Positions 1-8,009 of a stretch of 41,018 nt of DNA are shown here, piece by piece (the first letter of the stretch is position 1; each line of letters starts with the position of its first letter). The notes beneath the pieces are model-generated. The model made no database searches and had not been told where the DNA came from. It saw only the letters and a list, made by a program, of their open reading frames with translations. The translations under genes were made by a program, and so were the position numbers. Origin of the DNA: Candidatus Rifleibacteriota bacterium (lineage in GTDB: Bacteria > Riflebacteria > Ozemobacteria > Ozemobacterales > Ozemobacteraceae); NCBI GenBank assembly GCA_029564115.1, contig JAKQQP010000348.1:1-41018 (forward strand), written 5' to 3'.

Positions 1-430
1 CAAAAGCCAGGAGTGCCGGCATGAAAAAAACGATCACCATCCAGGAGCTTTCTGCTGTTATCAGGATGAATCTGGATCTGAAGATGCTGCCTATAGGCTG
101 TGGGGAAGCCATCAGCACAGTCAGTTCTTCGTTCAGGTAAAGACTCGAGAGCGACGCGATGATGCTGCTGAAAAGAATCATGAAGAACAGGGTCATGAAC
201 AGCATTTCAAGAAGCTTAGAGACGAGCAGGCCGCCGACGATCGGGCCGAACGTTTCTCCGAGCATGGGAGCTCTGCCGACGTAATCTAGAAATCGGTAAA
301 GTCCGTAATAGATAACTGCCGCCAGAATAACAGAGCCGCTGGTCAGAAAATAGACGATTTTACGGTTGCGTGCTGAAAATACGCGTTGAAGTTTTTTTAA
401 GGCAGGTTTGACCAGCTCTGTTGAGTTCAT
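1..430 (-). CDS. ABC-2-type transporter permease, partial
   Basis: Minus-strand reading frame starting with ATG at 430 and running off the left edge with no stop, so only about 143 N-terminal residues are visible. Two strongly hydrophobic segments are seen (about residues 27-45 and 70-95), followed by the sequence YLNEELTVLMASPQPIGSIF, which resembles the cytoplasmic loop of ABC-2 and putative ABC-exporter permeases, where a similar 'L..LPI....IF.S+F' signature occurs. A third hydrophobic stretch begins at the window edge. The ATG immediately follows the TAA of the Nudix gene with no gap, implying translational coupling. The assignment to an ABC exporter permease is inference from topology and this loop; the ATPase partner would lie to the left of the window. 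Confidence 0.6.
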   Translation of the reverse strand, partial: MNSTELVKPALKKLQRVFSARNRKIVYFLTSGSVILAAVIYYGLYRFLDYVGRAPMLGETFGPIVGGLLVSKLLEMLFMTLFFMILFSSIIASLSSLYLNEELTVLMASPQPIGSIFRSRFILITAESSWMVIVFFMPALLAF

Positions 431-1081
431 TTACCAGACCATAGGGTGCCAGTCAGGGCCAGCCGGAACCGGGGTGAAGAACTCGCAGATGCCATCGCGG
501 CATTTCAACAGACCAGCCGATATAGCTCTGGCGATGGCTTTTTTGCCTTCTCCGGGGCCGCAGAGGTTGTCGTGCAGGGTTATTAACTCTCGCTCTGAGG
601 CAAGGTCATGAAAGACGTTCTGGCCAATGATCGTGTGTCGAGCCTGCCAGAGAAGGCTTGCATGAATCTGGGCAATTACCCTCCCATGATCGAATGCCAT
701 TTCGGGAAGTTCAGTGATTGGAAACCAGCCGGCCTCGGCGGCATCGTCGCTTCCTTGTGGCGTGGTTGCAGTGTCTCGTATCAGACAGCCATAGACCATG
801 GTGATTGTTCTGCCGCGTGGGTCACGGCCTGGTTCGCCACAGGTGAACAGAGGCTTGAGAGGAAGGTCGGCGAGGCCTGTTTCCTCGAGCAGCTCTCTGG
901 CTGCACCGGTCAGAGGCGTTTCGTGCATATCAAGAAACCCACCCGGAAGAGCCCAGAGGTTTTTGAACGGTTCGTTGCCTCTTCTTATTAAAAGAATTTC
1001 TGGCTTTTTCAGGGTTGGAACTTTTACGACTGCGGCGTCCAGAGTCACTGATGGTCGAGGGTATTCGTAAGTAAATGTCAT
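431..1081 (-). CDS. Nudix hydrolase
   Basis: 216 residues. A full Nudix box is present at residues 48-70: G48, E54, R62-E63, E66-E67 and G69 match the family consensus G-x5-E-x7-RE-U-x-EE-x-G-U, which binds the metal and cleaves nucleoside diphosphates linked to another moiety. Downstream, the segment DPRGRTITMVYGC resembles the ADP-ribose pyrophosphatase/NrtR-like subgroup rather than MutT, so ADP-ribose or a related NDP-sugar is the more likely substrate (inference). There is no fused winged-helix domain. About 60 residues follow the Nudix fold, an extension of unknown role. It lies 2 bp downstream of the DsbA-like gene and abuts the permease, so the three probably share a transcript. Confidence 0.9.
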   Translation of the reverse strand: MTFTYEYPRPSVTLDAAVVKVPTLKKPEILLIRRGNEPFKNLWALPGGFLDMHETPLTGAARELLEETGLADLPLKPLFTCGEPGRDPRGRTITMVYGCLIRDTATTPQGSDDAAEAGWFPITELPEMAFDHGRVIAQIHASLLWQARHTIIGQNVFHDLASERELITLHDNLCGPGEGKKAIARAISAGLLKCRDGICEFFTPVPAGPDWHPMVW

Positions 1082-1083
1082 GC

Positions 1084-1677
1084 TCAGTCCATGATTGAAC
1101 GCAGGTGCCGTTCCAGTGGAGATTTCTCGATCAGGCCGCAGATTCTGTCATCCTGGCATTCAATAGTCGGGATAGTTCGTATGCGGTGATGGCCCCAGAG
1201 AAGAGTTTGTTCGTTGAAGGCCTTTTCGGTTGCCACATCTTCTATGGCGGCAGAAAAAATTGATGAATCTATGCCATCGGCCTGCAGATGATATTTAAGA
1301 GCTGAGGGAGCCGAAATATCCACGCCGTTTACAAAAAAACCTTTGAAAATGCTGCTGATATAGTCTTCGGCATTATAGGGGCCGTAAAGCTCGATTGCCC
1401 TGGCAGATGTGAGGTCTGATACATACTTTTCAGGTTTGCTCATGGGTATTTCCAGGGCTTTGGCGTCAGCGATCAGGCGCTGCCACCTTTTTTCGCTCCA
1501 GATCTCACGAAAATGAAACTTGCTGTTGCCTGGGGGGTTTAAGCCTATGTTTATTGGCTGAACCGTCAACTTGGCATCTTTCAGGATGGTTTTCATGAGC
1601 TCCCAGGAGATATAGGAATAGGGGCACTGGAAACTGAAATAAAACCGAATATCTGCGTTGTTGAAGGTTATATTCAT
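1084..1677 (-). CDS. DsbA-family oxidoreductase (thioredoxin-fold)
   Basis: 197 residues with no signal peptide, so cytoplasmic. N-terminal beta strand then a CPYS active site (C18-P-Y-S21) in the context FSFQCPYSY, typical of the DsbA/FrnE/2-hydroxychromene-2-carboxylate isomerase group in which the second Cys is replaced by Ser. A helical insertion spans about residues 60-150, and the cis-proline loop appears as RTIPTI near residue 168. The likely role is a GSH- or thiol-dependent transferase/isomerase or a disulfide-handling enzyme; substrate unknown. The ATG at 1677 has no Shine-Dalgarno sequence and sits only 6 nt after a -10 box, which suggests a leaderless message (see promoter entry). 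Confidence 0.8.
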   Translation of the reverse strand: MNITFNNADIRFYFSFQCPYSYISWELMKTILKDAKLTVQPINIGLNPPGNSKFHFREIWSEKRWQRLIADAKALEIPMSKPEKYVSDLTSARAIELYGPYNAEDYISSIFKGFFVNGVDISAPSALKYHLQADGIDSSIFSAAIEDVATEKAFNEQTLLWGHHRIRTIPTIECQDDRICGLIEKSPLERHLRSIMD

Positions 1678-1683
1678 TCGTTC

Positions 1684-1712
1684 AGTATAACAGTTTCAGA
1701 GAAGCTTTTCAA
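1684..1712 (-). promoter_or_regulatory. Sigma70-type promoter for the DsbA-like gene, leaderless
   Basis: On the minus strand a -35 box TTGAAA (1712-1707), a 17-bp spacer and a -10 box TATACT (1689-1684) are visible. The ATG at 1677 begins 7 nt downstream of the last -10 base, exactly where transcription would start, and no ribosome binding site precedes it. The promoter begins just after the stop codon of the amidohydrolase and would make the DsbA-Nudix-permease group separately transcribed. Confidence 0.6.
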
Positions 1713-1718
1713 CGCTGG

Positions 1719-2960
1719 TCAGTCTTCGGCTTCAATATTGAAAAAAGGGAAAACTATTTCATGCCCAAGTTTGTGCCGAATTCTTTCGAGCATCTGAACT
1801 GGCCTGCCATAAAGCAGTCTGGTGACGCCGTTCACTCTGACTTCAGAATATTGGCTGAAGTCAACGGATGAAATTTTGCGAAACTCGTCGTTACCGGTAA
1901 TCATGTTGCCTTTGTGAACCACCATCGAAAAATATTCGGGGCGGTGATTGATGAAACACTCGAAGGGGTCAGAACCATCGACATTTTCAAATACTACGAA
2001 ATCGGCACTTTTGCCATGGGCAATAGATCCCTGATTCTTTTCAATTCCGAAGATTCTGGCTGCAGTAATTGTAGCCATTTCTACAATATCTTTGCCGCTA
2101 AGACGACCGTTCAGACAATTTTGGGAATAATTCAGCGCGGCTTTCATTTCGGCAAGCAGGTTGGTCGCCCCGGTTGTCGAGCTGTCAGTGCCCAGCGCCA
2201 TTGGAATACCCAGGTCAAGAATTCTGGATATGTCGGGTTGATGGTTGAAAATATTTTGAGAAGATGTCGGCAGCCATATCAGCGATGAATTTTTGCTGGC
2301 AATGACCTGCAGATCACCTTCCTGCAAAAACGTGCCGTTTGCCAAAACCGTATTGCGGTCAAGGGCTCCCATTCTGTTGAGGGTTTCGAGCTCTTCGCTG
2401 ATTTCTTTGTCTGTTCCTTCGCCAATGTGGATGATGAAAGGCAGAATGCCCCTGGCCTGGCTGAATTGTTCTGCGATGTTGCGCCCCCATGAGAGTTGGT
2501 GACTCGATACAGAATGGGCAAGGTAAAAATGTTCGAGAAGTGAGGTCAGTTCATGCCTGACAAAAGTCCCTGATACCTCGGCAGGGAAATGATCGACTAC
2601 GGTTGTAACGCCGGAAATGGCATTTTTATACATGCCGATGATGTAAAGATCTGTTACGGAGAGTCTTTGTAGTTGCTTGTATTCGTCGCTGGCTCTGGCG
2701 CTATGGTCCCATTCATACCAGTTTTGTACCGGGAAAGAGCCGAGGCTTGTCCAGCAGGTGTCGATGAGATGATCGTGCGAATTGATCAGACCGGGAAAAA
2801 CGAAACGACCTTCCAGGTCGATTTCACTGTCTACAGGCTTGATTGGCTTTTGGTCAGGGGCCATAACATCGTAGATAACGTCATCTTGAATAAGAAGGCT
2901 CCCTGGCTGTATCGAAAAGTCCGGGTAGAGTATCTGCCCGTTTGTAAACAGTTTGAACAT
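1719..2960 (-). CDS. Amidohydrolase (chlorohydrolase/deaminase-like), altered active site
   Basis: 413 residues, usual length for the ATZ/TRZ-SsnA-guanine deaminase branch of the amidohydrolase superfamily. The N-terminal beta domain leads into FPGLINSHDH with the metal-binding HxH at 62-64; H178-x-x-E181 follows (HIGEGTD), and the final metal Asp is D259 in GTDSS. At the position where the family normally has a His in 'LAHG', this protein reads LANGT, i.e. N208. The substrate could be an aminohydrolase-type nucleobase or similar; the His-to-Asn change may reduce or alter activity. It lies 15 bp downstream of the PocR-domain gene in the same orientation, as part of the ptb-buk neighbourhood. 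Confidence 0.8.
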   Translation of the reverse strand: MFKLFTNGQILYPDFSIQPGSLLIQDDVIYDVMAPDQKPIKPVDSEIDLEGRFVFPGLINSHDHLIDTCWTSLGSFPVQNWYEWDHSARASDEYKQLQRLSVTDLYIIGMYKNAISGVTTVVDHFPAEVSGTFVRHELTSLLEHFYLAHSVSSHQLSWGRNIAEQFSQARGILPFIIHIGEGTDKEISEELETLNRMGALDRNTVLANGTFLQEGDLQVIASKNSSLIWLPTSSQNIFNHQPDISRILDLGIPMALGTDSSTTGATNLLAEMKAALNYSQNCLNGRLSGKDIVEMATITAARIFGIEKNQGSIAHGKSADFVVFENVDGSDPFECFINHRPEYFSMVVHKGNMITGNDEFRKISSVDFSQYSEVRVNGVTRLLYGRPVQMLERIRHKLGHEIVFPFFNIEAED

Positions 2961-2975
2961 CAGTTTTTCTCCCCT

Positions 2976-3587
2976 CTAAAATCTGCCGAATTGCGGGGTA
3001 TCTTTTTTTATTTCTTTGAGGAACAGTTCCCAGCTTTTGTCGGCAAATGCCATACTTACAAAGTGTCGGCCAATTTCTTCCAGATATTGCAGAAACGTGA
3101 TGCGCTGTAGATCAGGCTTTAGGGTTTTTACTCTGGCGAATGAGCGATAGAAATCATCTGTATTTGTCAGCCCCAGAGCGGCAACCGTGTGCCCGAAGAG
3201 CATTTCGACATCGAAGTTTTTATCTTTTTCAAGGGGAAGAACCTGCGAACCAAGAAGAGTGCCGATCATTTCCCCGCGCAGTTCAAGAGGTACGGCAAAG
3301 ATCAAAAAACCTGCGTAGCAGATGTTTACGAAAGGCGTTTTGCGCCGCAATAGCCTGTCTTCAATGTTTTTGTAGGTTTTACGGCAGCGCTGGCGCCCCC
3401 TCTCGGTACCCCGAATGATGCTGCAGGGGCCGAAAAAGTAGTCTGTTTTGCAGACAACCTCGCCACTGGTCGATCGCAAAGATAAAGCCACTCCAAGAAA
3501 TCGCTCCAGCTTCTTGAGCAGTTCGGGAATGTGTCCATGGGCAAAACTCACGGTTGAATTAACATTTCCGGGCTGAATGACCGCCAT
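2976..3587 (-). CDS. Stand-alone PocR-type sensory domain protein
   Basis: 203 residues; no signal peptide or membrane segment. The pattern FGPCSIIRGTERGRQRCRKT, then VNICYAGFLIFAVPLELRGE and IGTLLGSQV, is characteristic of the PocR ligand-binding domain, where conserved cysteines (in C-x-I, RC and C-x-AG contexts) and the Gly-rich strand form a small-molecule or hydrocarbon-binding PAS-like pocket. In known proteins this domain is fused to an HTH, kinase or GGDEF output; here nothing is fused. The start ATG at 3587 is preceded by AAAGGAAAAG. It is 26 bp downstream of ptb, suggesting it senses a metabolite of the same pathway, though how it passes on a signal is unknown. Confidence 0.75.
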   Translation of the reverse strand: MAVIQPGNVNSTVSFAHGHIPELLKKLERFLGVALSLRSTSGEVVCKTDYFFGPCSIIRGTERGRQRCRKTYKNIEDRLLRRKTPFVNICYAGFLIFAVPLELRGEMIGTLLGSQVLPLEKDKNFDVEMLFGHTVAALGLTNTDDFYRSFARVKTLKPDLQRITFLQYLEEIGRHFVSMAFADKSWELFLKEIKKDTPQFGRF

Positions 3588-3613
3588 CCGCTTTTCCTTT
3601 CAAAACACCAGGG

Positions 3614-4543
3614 TTAGACCCCTGTTTGCAGGCCTGCCTGCCCGGCTGTTTTTTGCCAGAGCGCTATTCCGAGCAGGAGAGAGTTGAATTTTGTCGCGTT
3701 GTCATCGGCACGAGAAGTCAAAACCACAGGGCAGCGGGCGCCGTAGAGCAGGCCGCCCATCGGTGCTTTTACATAATACTGCAGAGACTTGTAGAAGGCA
3801 TTGCCTGTATCCAGGCGGGGAACGACGAATATGTCGGCGTCACCCTGTATTTTGCCCTGATATTTTTTTATGGCGGCCGATTCTTGGCTTACGGCAAGAT
3901 CGAAAGAGATCGGGCCTTCAACGATCATGTCTTTTCTTGGGGCGAGAGCTGTGGCAACCTTTTGCGCCAGAGTGGTAGAAGGCATTTTCTCTGAGACTTT
4001 TTCATTGGCCGCCAGCAGAGCAATTTTGGGAACACGTGTTTCAAAGCCTGCAAATGCTTCGCGGGCATTTTCTATTTCTTTTTCGAGGGTTTCTGCGTCA
4101 GGAGCAATGCACATCGCCGCATCCGTAAGAATTTTCAGGCCAGTCCTGTCGGGAAACTGGAAAAAAGTCAGATGTGAAAGAATCGGATTTTTGCGCAGGC
4201 CGGTGTTCGAGTTGAGAACAGCCTTGAGAAGACTGGATGTTGCAACCAGGCCTTTCATCAGAATGTCGCAGCGTCCCTCGCGAACTTCTGCAACCGCTTT
4301 GGCGCAGGCAGTTTTTTCGTCACGCTCGTCAATAATCTTGACGTGTTCATGGGTAGCCACATCACCGTACATCAACCTGATCTGTGCGGGGTCGCCAATG
4401 AGGGTGGCGCTGAGTATACCGGTTTTTACAGCCTGACAGACCGCGTAGGCACAGGCGTCGTCATTCGCAAGAGGAATGGCCACCCGGCATTTGTTTTTTT
4501 TATCGAGAGAGGCAACAAGGCTACTGAAAAAAGTATCTTTCAT
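3614..4543 (-). CDS. ptb: Phosphate butyryltransferase
   Basis: About 309 residues from ATG 4543, which has GGAGAA at suitable distance; a GTG immediately before it is a less likely start. The protein has the phosphate acetyl/butyryl transferase fold: KKNKCRVAIPLANDD near the N-terminus, the central ILMKGLVATSSLLKAVL, the LTDAAMCIAPD motif, and the C-terminal GGLLYGARCPVVLTSRADD shared by Ptb and Pta. It converts butyryl-CoA (or another short acyl-CoA) plus phosphate to the acyl-phosphate. Length and adjacency to butyrate kinase favour Ptb over Pta. The gene follows buk by 24 bp, giving the classical two-step acyl-phosphate route that makes ATP. Confidence 0.92.
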   Translation of the reverse strand: MKDTFFSSLVASLDKKNKCRVAIPLANDDACAYAVCQAVKTGILSATLIGDPAQIRLMYGDVATHEHVKIIDERDEKTACAKAVAEVREGRCDILMKGLVATSSLLKAVLNSNTGLRKNPILSHLTFFQFPDRTGLKILTDAAMCIAPDAETLEKEIENAREAFAGFETRVPKIALLAANEKVSEKMPSTTLAQKVATALAPRKDMIVEGPISFDLAVSQESAAIKKYQGKIQGDADIFVVPRLDTGNAFYKSLQYYVKAPMGGLLYGARCPVVLTSRADDNATKFNSLLLGIALWQKTAGQAGLQTGV

Positions 4544-4567
4544 CACTGTTCTCCGTTAAAAGCAGGC

Positions 4568-5644
4568 TCAGGCCGTATATTCTCTGGCGGTGCTTTCGCC
4601 GCGCAGCACTCGCAGGCCGCCCAGGGCAAGAGCCGAGAGTTCGTCTTCGCCAGGAACGACATGAATCGGAGCGAAACATTTTACATATTCGCTGACCTTG
4701 TCGATCAGAGGTTTGCATCTGGCACCGCCACCAGTCAGAATAATTCTGGTGACTTTGCCCTTCAGCACCGCAACGTATGAACCGATGGTTTTGGCAACCT
4801 GGTAGCACATGGCATTAAAAACTCTGGTGAATTCTTCGTCACCAGCAAGAACTTTATTTTCGATGTCGAGCAGAGAGCTGGTGCCGAGGTAATTAACCAT
4901 ACCGCCCTGACCAACAAGCATTTTGTTGATTTCTTTCTGGGTGTATTTGCCAGAAAAGCAGAGCTTTACCAGTTCGATGGTCGGCAGGCAGCCTGCTCGC
5001 TCAGGCGTGAACGGACCTTCGTCGAGCCCGTTGCTGACATCGATACAGCGGCCTTTTTCGATAGAAGAAACACTTATGCCGCCGCCAAGGTGCGCCACTA
5101 CGAAATTCTCGTTTTCAACTTTCATGCCGAGGCTTTGGCAGGTCTGTCTGACAACTGCCGTCACGTTGAGGGCATGCCAGACGCTGCGTCTCGGCATCTC
5201 TTTGAGGCCTGAATATCTGGCGATATCGTGCATTTCATCAACGATGACCGGATCGACGATAAATGAAGGAATGCCAAATTCTTTGGTGTAGCTGTAAGCA
5301 AGCAAAGCGCCAAGATTGCTGGCGTGTTCACCATACTTCGAAGCTTTGAGGTCGGCGACGATATCTTCATTGACCTTGTACGTGCCGCCCTTGAGTGGTT
5401 TCAAAAGCCCGCCGCGGCCAACAACTGCCGAAAAAGAGGCGGGAGTTAAATTCATTTCCTTGATGAAAGTATCCATTGCCCCACGTCGTAAATCTACCTG
5501 ATCGATTATGTGGGGGTATTGAGCAACGTCTTCAGCAGAATGGTTAATCTTTTTTTCAGCGATCAGCTCTTCGTTTTCAAAAATTGCAAGCTTGGTCGAA
5601 GTAGAACCAGGGTTAACCACGAGGATTCTGTAAATTTCCGACAT
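4568..5644 (-). CDS. buk: Butyrate kinase
   Basis: 358 residues from ATG 5644, chosen because AAGGAA lies upstream and the protein then begins directly with the kinase core; a longer in-frame extension upstream lacks support. ASKHA-fold acetate/butyrate kinase motifs are clear: VNPGSTSTKLAIF near the N-terminus (phosphate 1), VAHLGGGISVS (phosphate 2) and RIILTGGGARCKPL (adenosine region). It transfers the phosphate of butyryl-phosphate to ADP. Together with ptb it forms a substrate-level phosphorylation module for butyrate or branched-chain fatty acid production. It is the first gene of the ptb-PocR-amidohydrolase group in transcription order. Confidence 0.95.
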   Translation of the reverse strand: MSEIYRILVVNPGSTSTKLAIFENEELIAEKKINHSAEDVAQYPHIIDQVDLRRGAMDTFIKEMNLTPASFSAVVGRGGLLKPLKGGTYKVNEDIVADLKASKYGEHASNLGALLAYSYTKEFGIPSFIVDPVIVDEMHDIARYSGLKEMPRRSVWHALNVTAVVRQTCQSLGMKVENENFVVAHLGGGISVSSIEKGRCIDVSNGLDEGPFTPERAGCLPTIELVKLCFSGKYTQKEINKMLVGQGGMVNYLGTSSLLDIENKVLAGDEEFTRVFNAMCYQVAKTIGSYVAVLKGKVTRIILTGGGARCKPLIDKVSEYVKCFAPIHVVPGEDELSALALGGLRVLRGESTAREYTA

Positions 5645-5735
5645 TGGAGTTCCTTTCCAGGGTGTGTGTATGTATTGCCAATGAATGTTAACATCAGTGA
5701 AGGTACCTGTCAACGAAAGTCAAATCTGGCGTGGC

Positions 5736-6395
5736 TCAGATGTTAAAAAAGGCAGCAAAAAACGGGTTGTCTTTTTTCTCGGCATTGATGGTTGTTTCAG
5801 GCCCATGCCCAGGAAATACCAGCCGGTCGTTCAGAGTGAAGATCGTGTTTTTGATGCCTTCGACAAGCTTCCTGCCGTCACCGCCAGGAAAATCAGATCG
5901 CCCGACCGAGCCGGCAAAGAGAGTGTCGCCGGAAAAAACCATGCCGTCAAAAATCAATATCATACCGCCAGGCGTGTGCCCGGAAACCAGCCTTGCAGTG
6001 CCGGAGAGACTGCCGGTCGATAATTGGTCGCCGTCTTCGAGTATCTTGTCCGGTGCGGATACCGAAAGTTCGTCGCCGATATAAAGTGATAGATTCAGGC
6101 CCGGGTCAGGCAGCATCGGTGCGTCTGCGCCAGAAACAGCAACTTTGCTGAAGGGAAAATTCTTTTTGAAAAATTCCACGCCGCTGATGTGGTCGGCGTG
6201 CCCGTGCGTCAGGAAGATTGTCAGTTTTGAGAAGTTCAGCTCTGAAATCCGCCTGGCAACGGTGTCTGAATTGTCGGCCGGGTCGATTAGAATAGCCTCG
6301 GCTGCATTTTTTTCATATACCAGATAGGTATTCACTTCGAGAGGACCAAGAATGTATCTTTCACAGACCAGACTTTCATTGTTAAAAGTGACCAT
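5736..6395 (-). CDS. MBL-fold metallohydrolase (glyoxalase II-like)
   Basis: 219 residues from ATG 6395, preferred over an in-frame GTG at 6404 because GGAAGG then sits 8 nt upstream. Metallo-beta-lactamase fold with the dinuclear metal motif THGHADH (HxHxDH), a following VSGHTPGG His, GDTLFAGSVGRSD and GHGPETT, the pattern of small hydroxyacylglutathione hydrolase-like thioesterases. The specific substrate is not determined; persulfide dioxygenases and lactonases share this architecture. The start lies 14 bp after the hpt stop and its Shine-Dalgarno overlaps that stop, so the two are co-transcribed. Confidence 0.88.
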   Translation of the reverse strand: MVTFNNESLVCERYILGPLEVNTYLVYEKNAAEAILIDPADNSDTVARRISELNFSKLTIFLTHGHADHISGVEFFKKNFPFSKVAVSGADAPMLPDPGLNLSLYIGDELSVSAPDKILEDGDQLSTGSLSGTARLVSGHTPGGMILIFDGMVFSGDTLFAGSVGRSDFPGGDGRKLVEGIKNTIFTLNDRLVFPGHGPETTINAEKKDNPFFAAFFNI

Positions 6396-6409
6396 TGAGC
6401 GCACCTTCC

Positions 6410-6961
6410 TTATCTGTATTCGTCTTTTACCACGCCGATATACGGCAAGTTTCTCAGATAACCACGGAAGTCGAGGCCATAACCTACGACAAACTCGTCT
6501 TCAAGCTTGAAACCGCAATAGTCGACTTTGACGAACTGTTGAAGATTTGAAGGTTTATTGCACAATACGCAGATTTTTATGTCGGCAGGCTGCCTGTCCA
6601 TGAGTATTTTAACTATGTAAGAAAGCGTCAGGCCAGAATCTATGATGTCTTCTACTATGAGAACATGCTTATCCTGTATGCTCTCCGAGAGATCTTTGTC
6701 TATTTTTACTATCCCTGAACTGCGTGTAGAGTCTCCGTAGCTTGAAACGGCCATAAAATCAAGCTTTTGTGGGAGTTCTATATTGCGACAAAGATCAGAG
6801 GTGAACAAAAATGCACCTTTTAAAATACATACCACCACCAGTTCTTTGCCTTTATAGTCACGCGTGATCTCGGCTCCGAGCTCTGCAATTCTTTGTTGGA
6901 TACTATCTGGGTCGATAAGAACCTTTGATATGTGCTTGTCTAATTTTGTTGGGTCAAACAT
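6410..6961 (-). CDS. hpt: Hypoxanthine phosphoribosyltransferase
   Basis: 183 residues, usual length. It salvages hypoxanthine/guanine with PRPP to give IMP/GMP in the cytoplasm. The PRPP-binding signature [14 protein letters not shown] is present around residue 100, with the loop region [17 protein letters not shown] before it and [19 protein letters not shown] at the C-terminus, all diagnostic of type I HPRT. It overlaps the 3' end of the upstream epimerase gene by 8 bp, so it depends on that transcript. Confidence 0.95.
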   Translation of the reverse strand: MFDPTKLDKHISKVLIDPDSIQQRIAELGAEITRDYKGKELVVVCILKGAFLFTSDLCRNIELPQKLDFMAVSSYGDSTRSSGIVKIDKDLSESIQDKHVLIVEDIIDSGLTLSYIVKILMDRQPADIKICVLCNKPSNLQQFVKVDYCGFKLEDEFVVGYGLDFRGYLRNLPYIGVVKDEYR

Positions 6962-7880
6962 GGCTTTTTGCCCATTCGATGGTCTTTTTCAGACCCTCTT
7001 CGAGGCCAACGACAGGCTCCCAGTTTAGAAGAGATTTTGCACGACTGATGTCGGGTTGTCTTCTTTTGGGGTCATCCTGGGGCAGGGGAGAGCAGATCAT
7101 TTCAGACTTGATACCGGTCAGCTCTATTATTTTTTCGGCGAATTGCCTGATCGTTATTTCTGCCGGGTTGCCCAGATTGATTGGATTCTGGTCTGCCTGT
7201 TCCATTACGCCCATCATACCTCGCACCAGATCAGAGACGTAGCAGAAACTTCTGGTTTGACTGCCGTCGCCAAAAAGGGTCAGATTCTGGCCGCTGAGTA
7301 TCTGCGAAATGAAAGCCGGGACAACCCGCCCGTCATTAAGACGCATGCGCGGGCCATAGGTGTTGAAGATTCTGATGATGCGTGTGTCGACTTTGTGATA
7401 ATCGCGGTATGCAACTACTATCGCTTCTGCAAAACGTTTGGATTCATCATAGCAGCCTCTTGGGCCGACCGGATTGACGTTGCCCCAATAGGTTTCTTTT
7501 TGCGGGTGTATTTCTGGGTCGCCGTACACTTCTGAGGTTGAGGCGAGAAGCAGTCTGGCGTTGTGTGCCTTAGCCATGCCGAGCATATTGTGAGTGCCGA
7601 GAGCACCGACTTTAAGAGTCTGGATTGGCAGTTTCTGGTAGTCTATCGGGCTGGCAGGGGAGGCCAGATGATAGATTCTGTCTATTTTTTCGGCCACATA
7701 CAGAGGCTTTGTTATGTCGTGTTCGATTATACAGAGGCCGTCCCCCTGCAGGTGCTCGAGGTTTTTTCTCGAGCCGGTAATGAAATTGTCGATGACGACA
7801 ACGCGATGACCCTGCTTTAACAGCTCTTCGGTCAGATGCGACCCAATAAAACCAGCACCACCGGTGACCACGATGCGCAT
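6954..7880 (-). CDS. NAD-dependent epimerase/dehydratase, UDP-glucuronate decarboxylase-like
   Basis: 308 residues from ATG 7880, which has GGAGAA upstream and places the Rossmann motif at the start of the protein ([15 protein letters not shown]-x-x-G-x-x-G). Extended short-chain dehydrogenase features follow: STSEVYGDP, the catalytic YDESK (Y-x-x-x-K), [10 protein letters not shown] and [12 protein letters not shown]. This set, with 'HQKE..WGNVNP.GPR.CYDE.KR', matches UDP-xylose synthase/UDP-glucuronate decarboxylases more closely than GalE, so it probably supplies UDP-xylose or a related sugar for envelope glycans. It heads the transcript that contains hpt and the MBL hydrolase. Confidence 0.9.
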   Translation of the reverse strand: MRIVVTGGAGFIGSHLTEELLKQGHRVVVIDNFITGSRKNLEHLQGDGLCIIEHDITKPLYVAEKIDRIYHLASPASPIDYQKLPIQTLKVGALGTHNMLGMAKAHNARLLLASTSEVYGDPEIHPQKETYWGNVNPVGPRGCYDESKRFAEAIVVAYRDYHKVDTRIIRIFNTYGPRMRLNDGRVVPAFISQILSGQNLTLFGDGSQTRSFCYVSDLVRGMMGVMEQADQNPINLGNPAEITIRQFAEKIIELTGIKSEMICSPLPQDDPKRRQPDISRAKSLLNWEPVVGLEEGLKKTIEWAKSHV

Positions 7881-7948
7881 TATGTTCTCCTGCCAGTAGA
7901 TTGCAGAACAGTTAATCATCAACTCTTTAAAAGGTCAAGGCGAAAATT

Positions 7949-7975
7949 GGAACCTGGCGGTTCGAAGGGGAGTCA
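7949..7975 (+). promoter_or_regulatory. Candidate ECF-sigma (sigma-E-like) promoter for htrA
   Basis: GGAACCT at 7949-7955 resembles the GGAACTT -35 element of envelope-stress ECF sigma factors, and GTCAAA begins 16 bp later at 7972, in the range of their -10 elements. It stands 38 bp upstream of the htrA start; degP is a classic sigma-E target in other Gram-negative bacteria. The -10 match is weak. Confidence 0.35.
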
Positions 7976-8009
7976 AAACTATTAAATTCATTCGGAGGTA
8001 ACAGATACT

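Noticed and set aside
3870..4436. A 188-codon plus-strand frame inside ptb
   Set aside because: Antisense to conserved phosphotransbutyrylase motifs.
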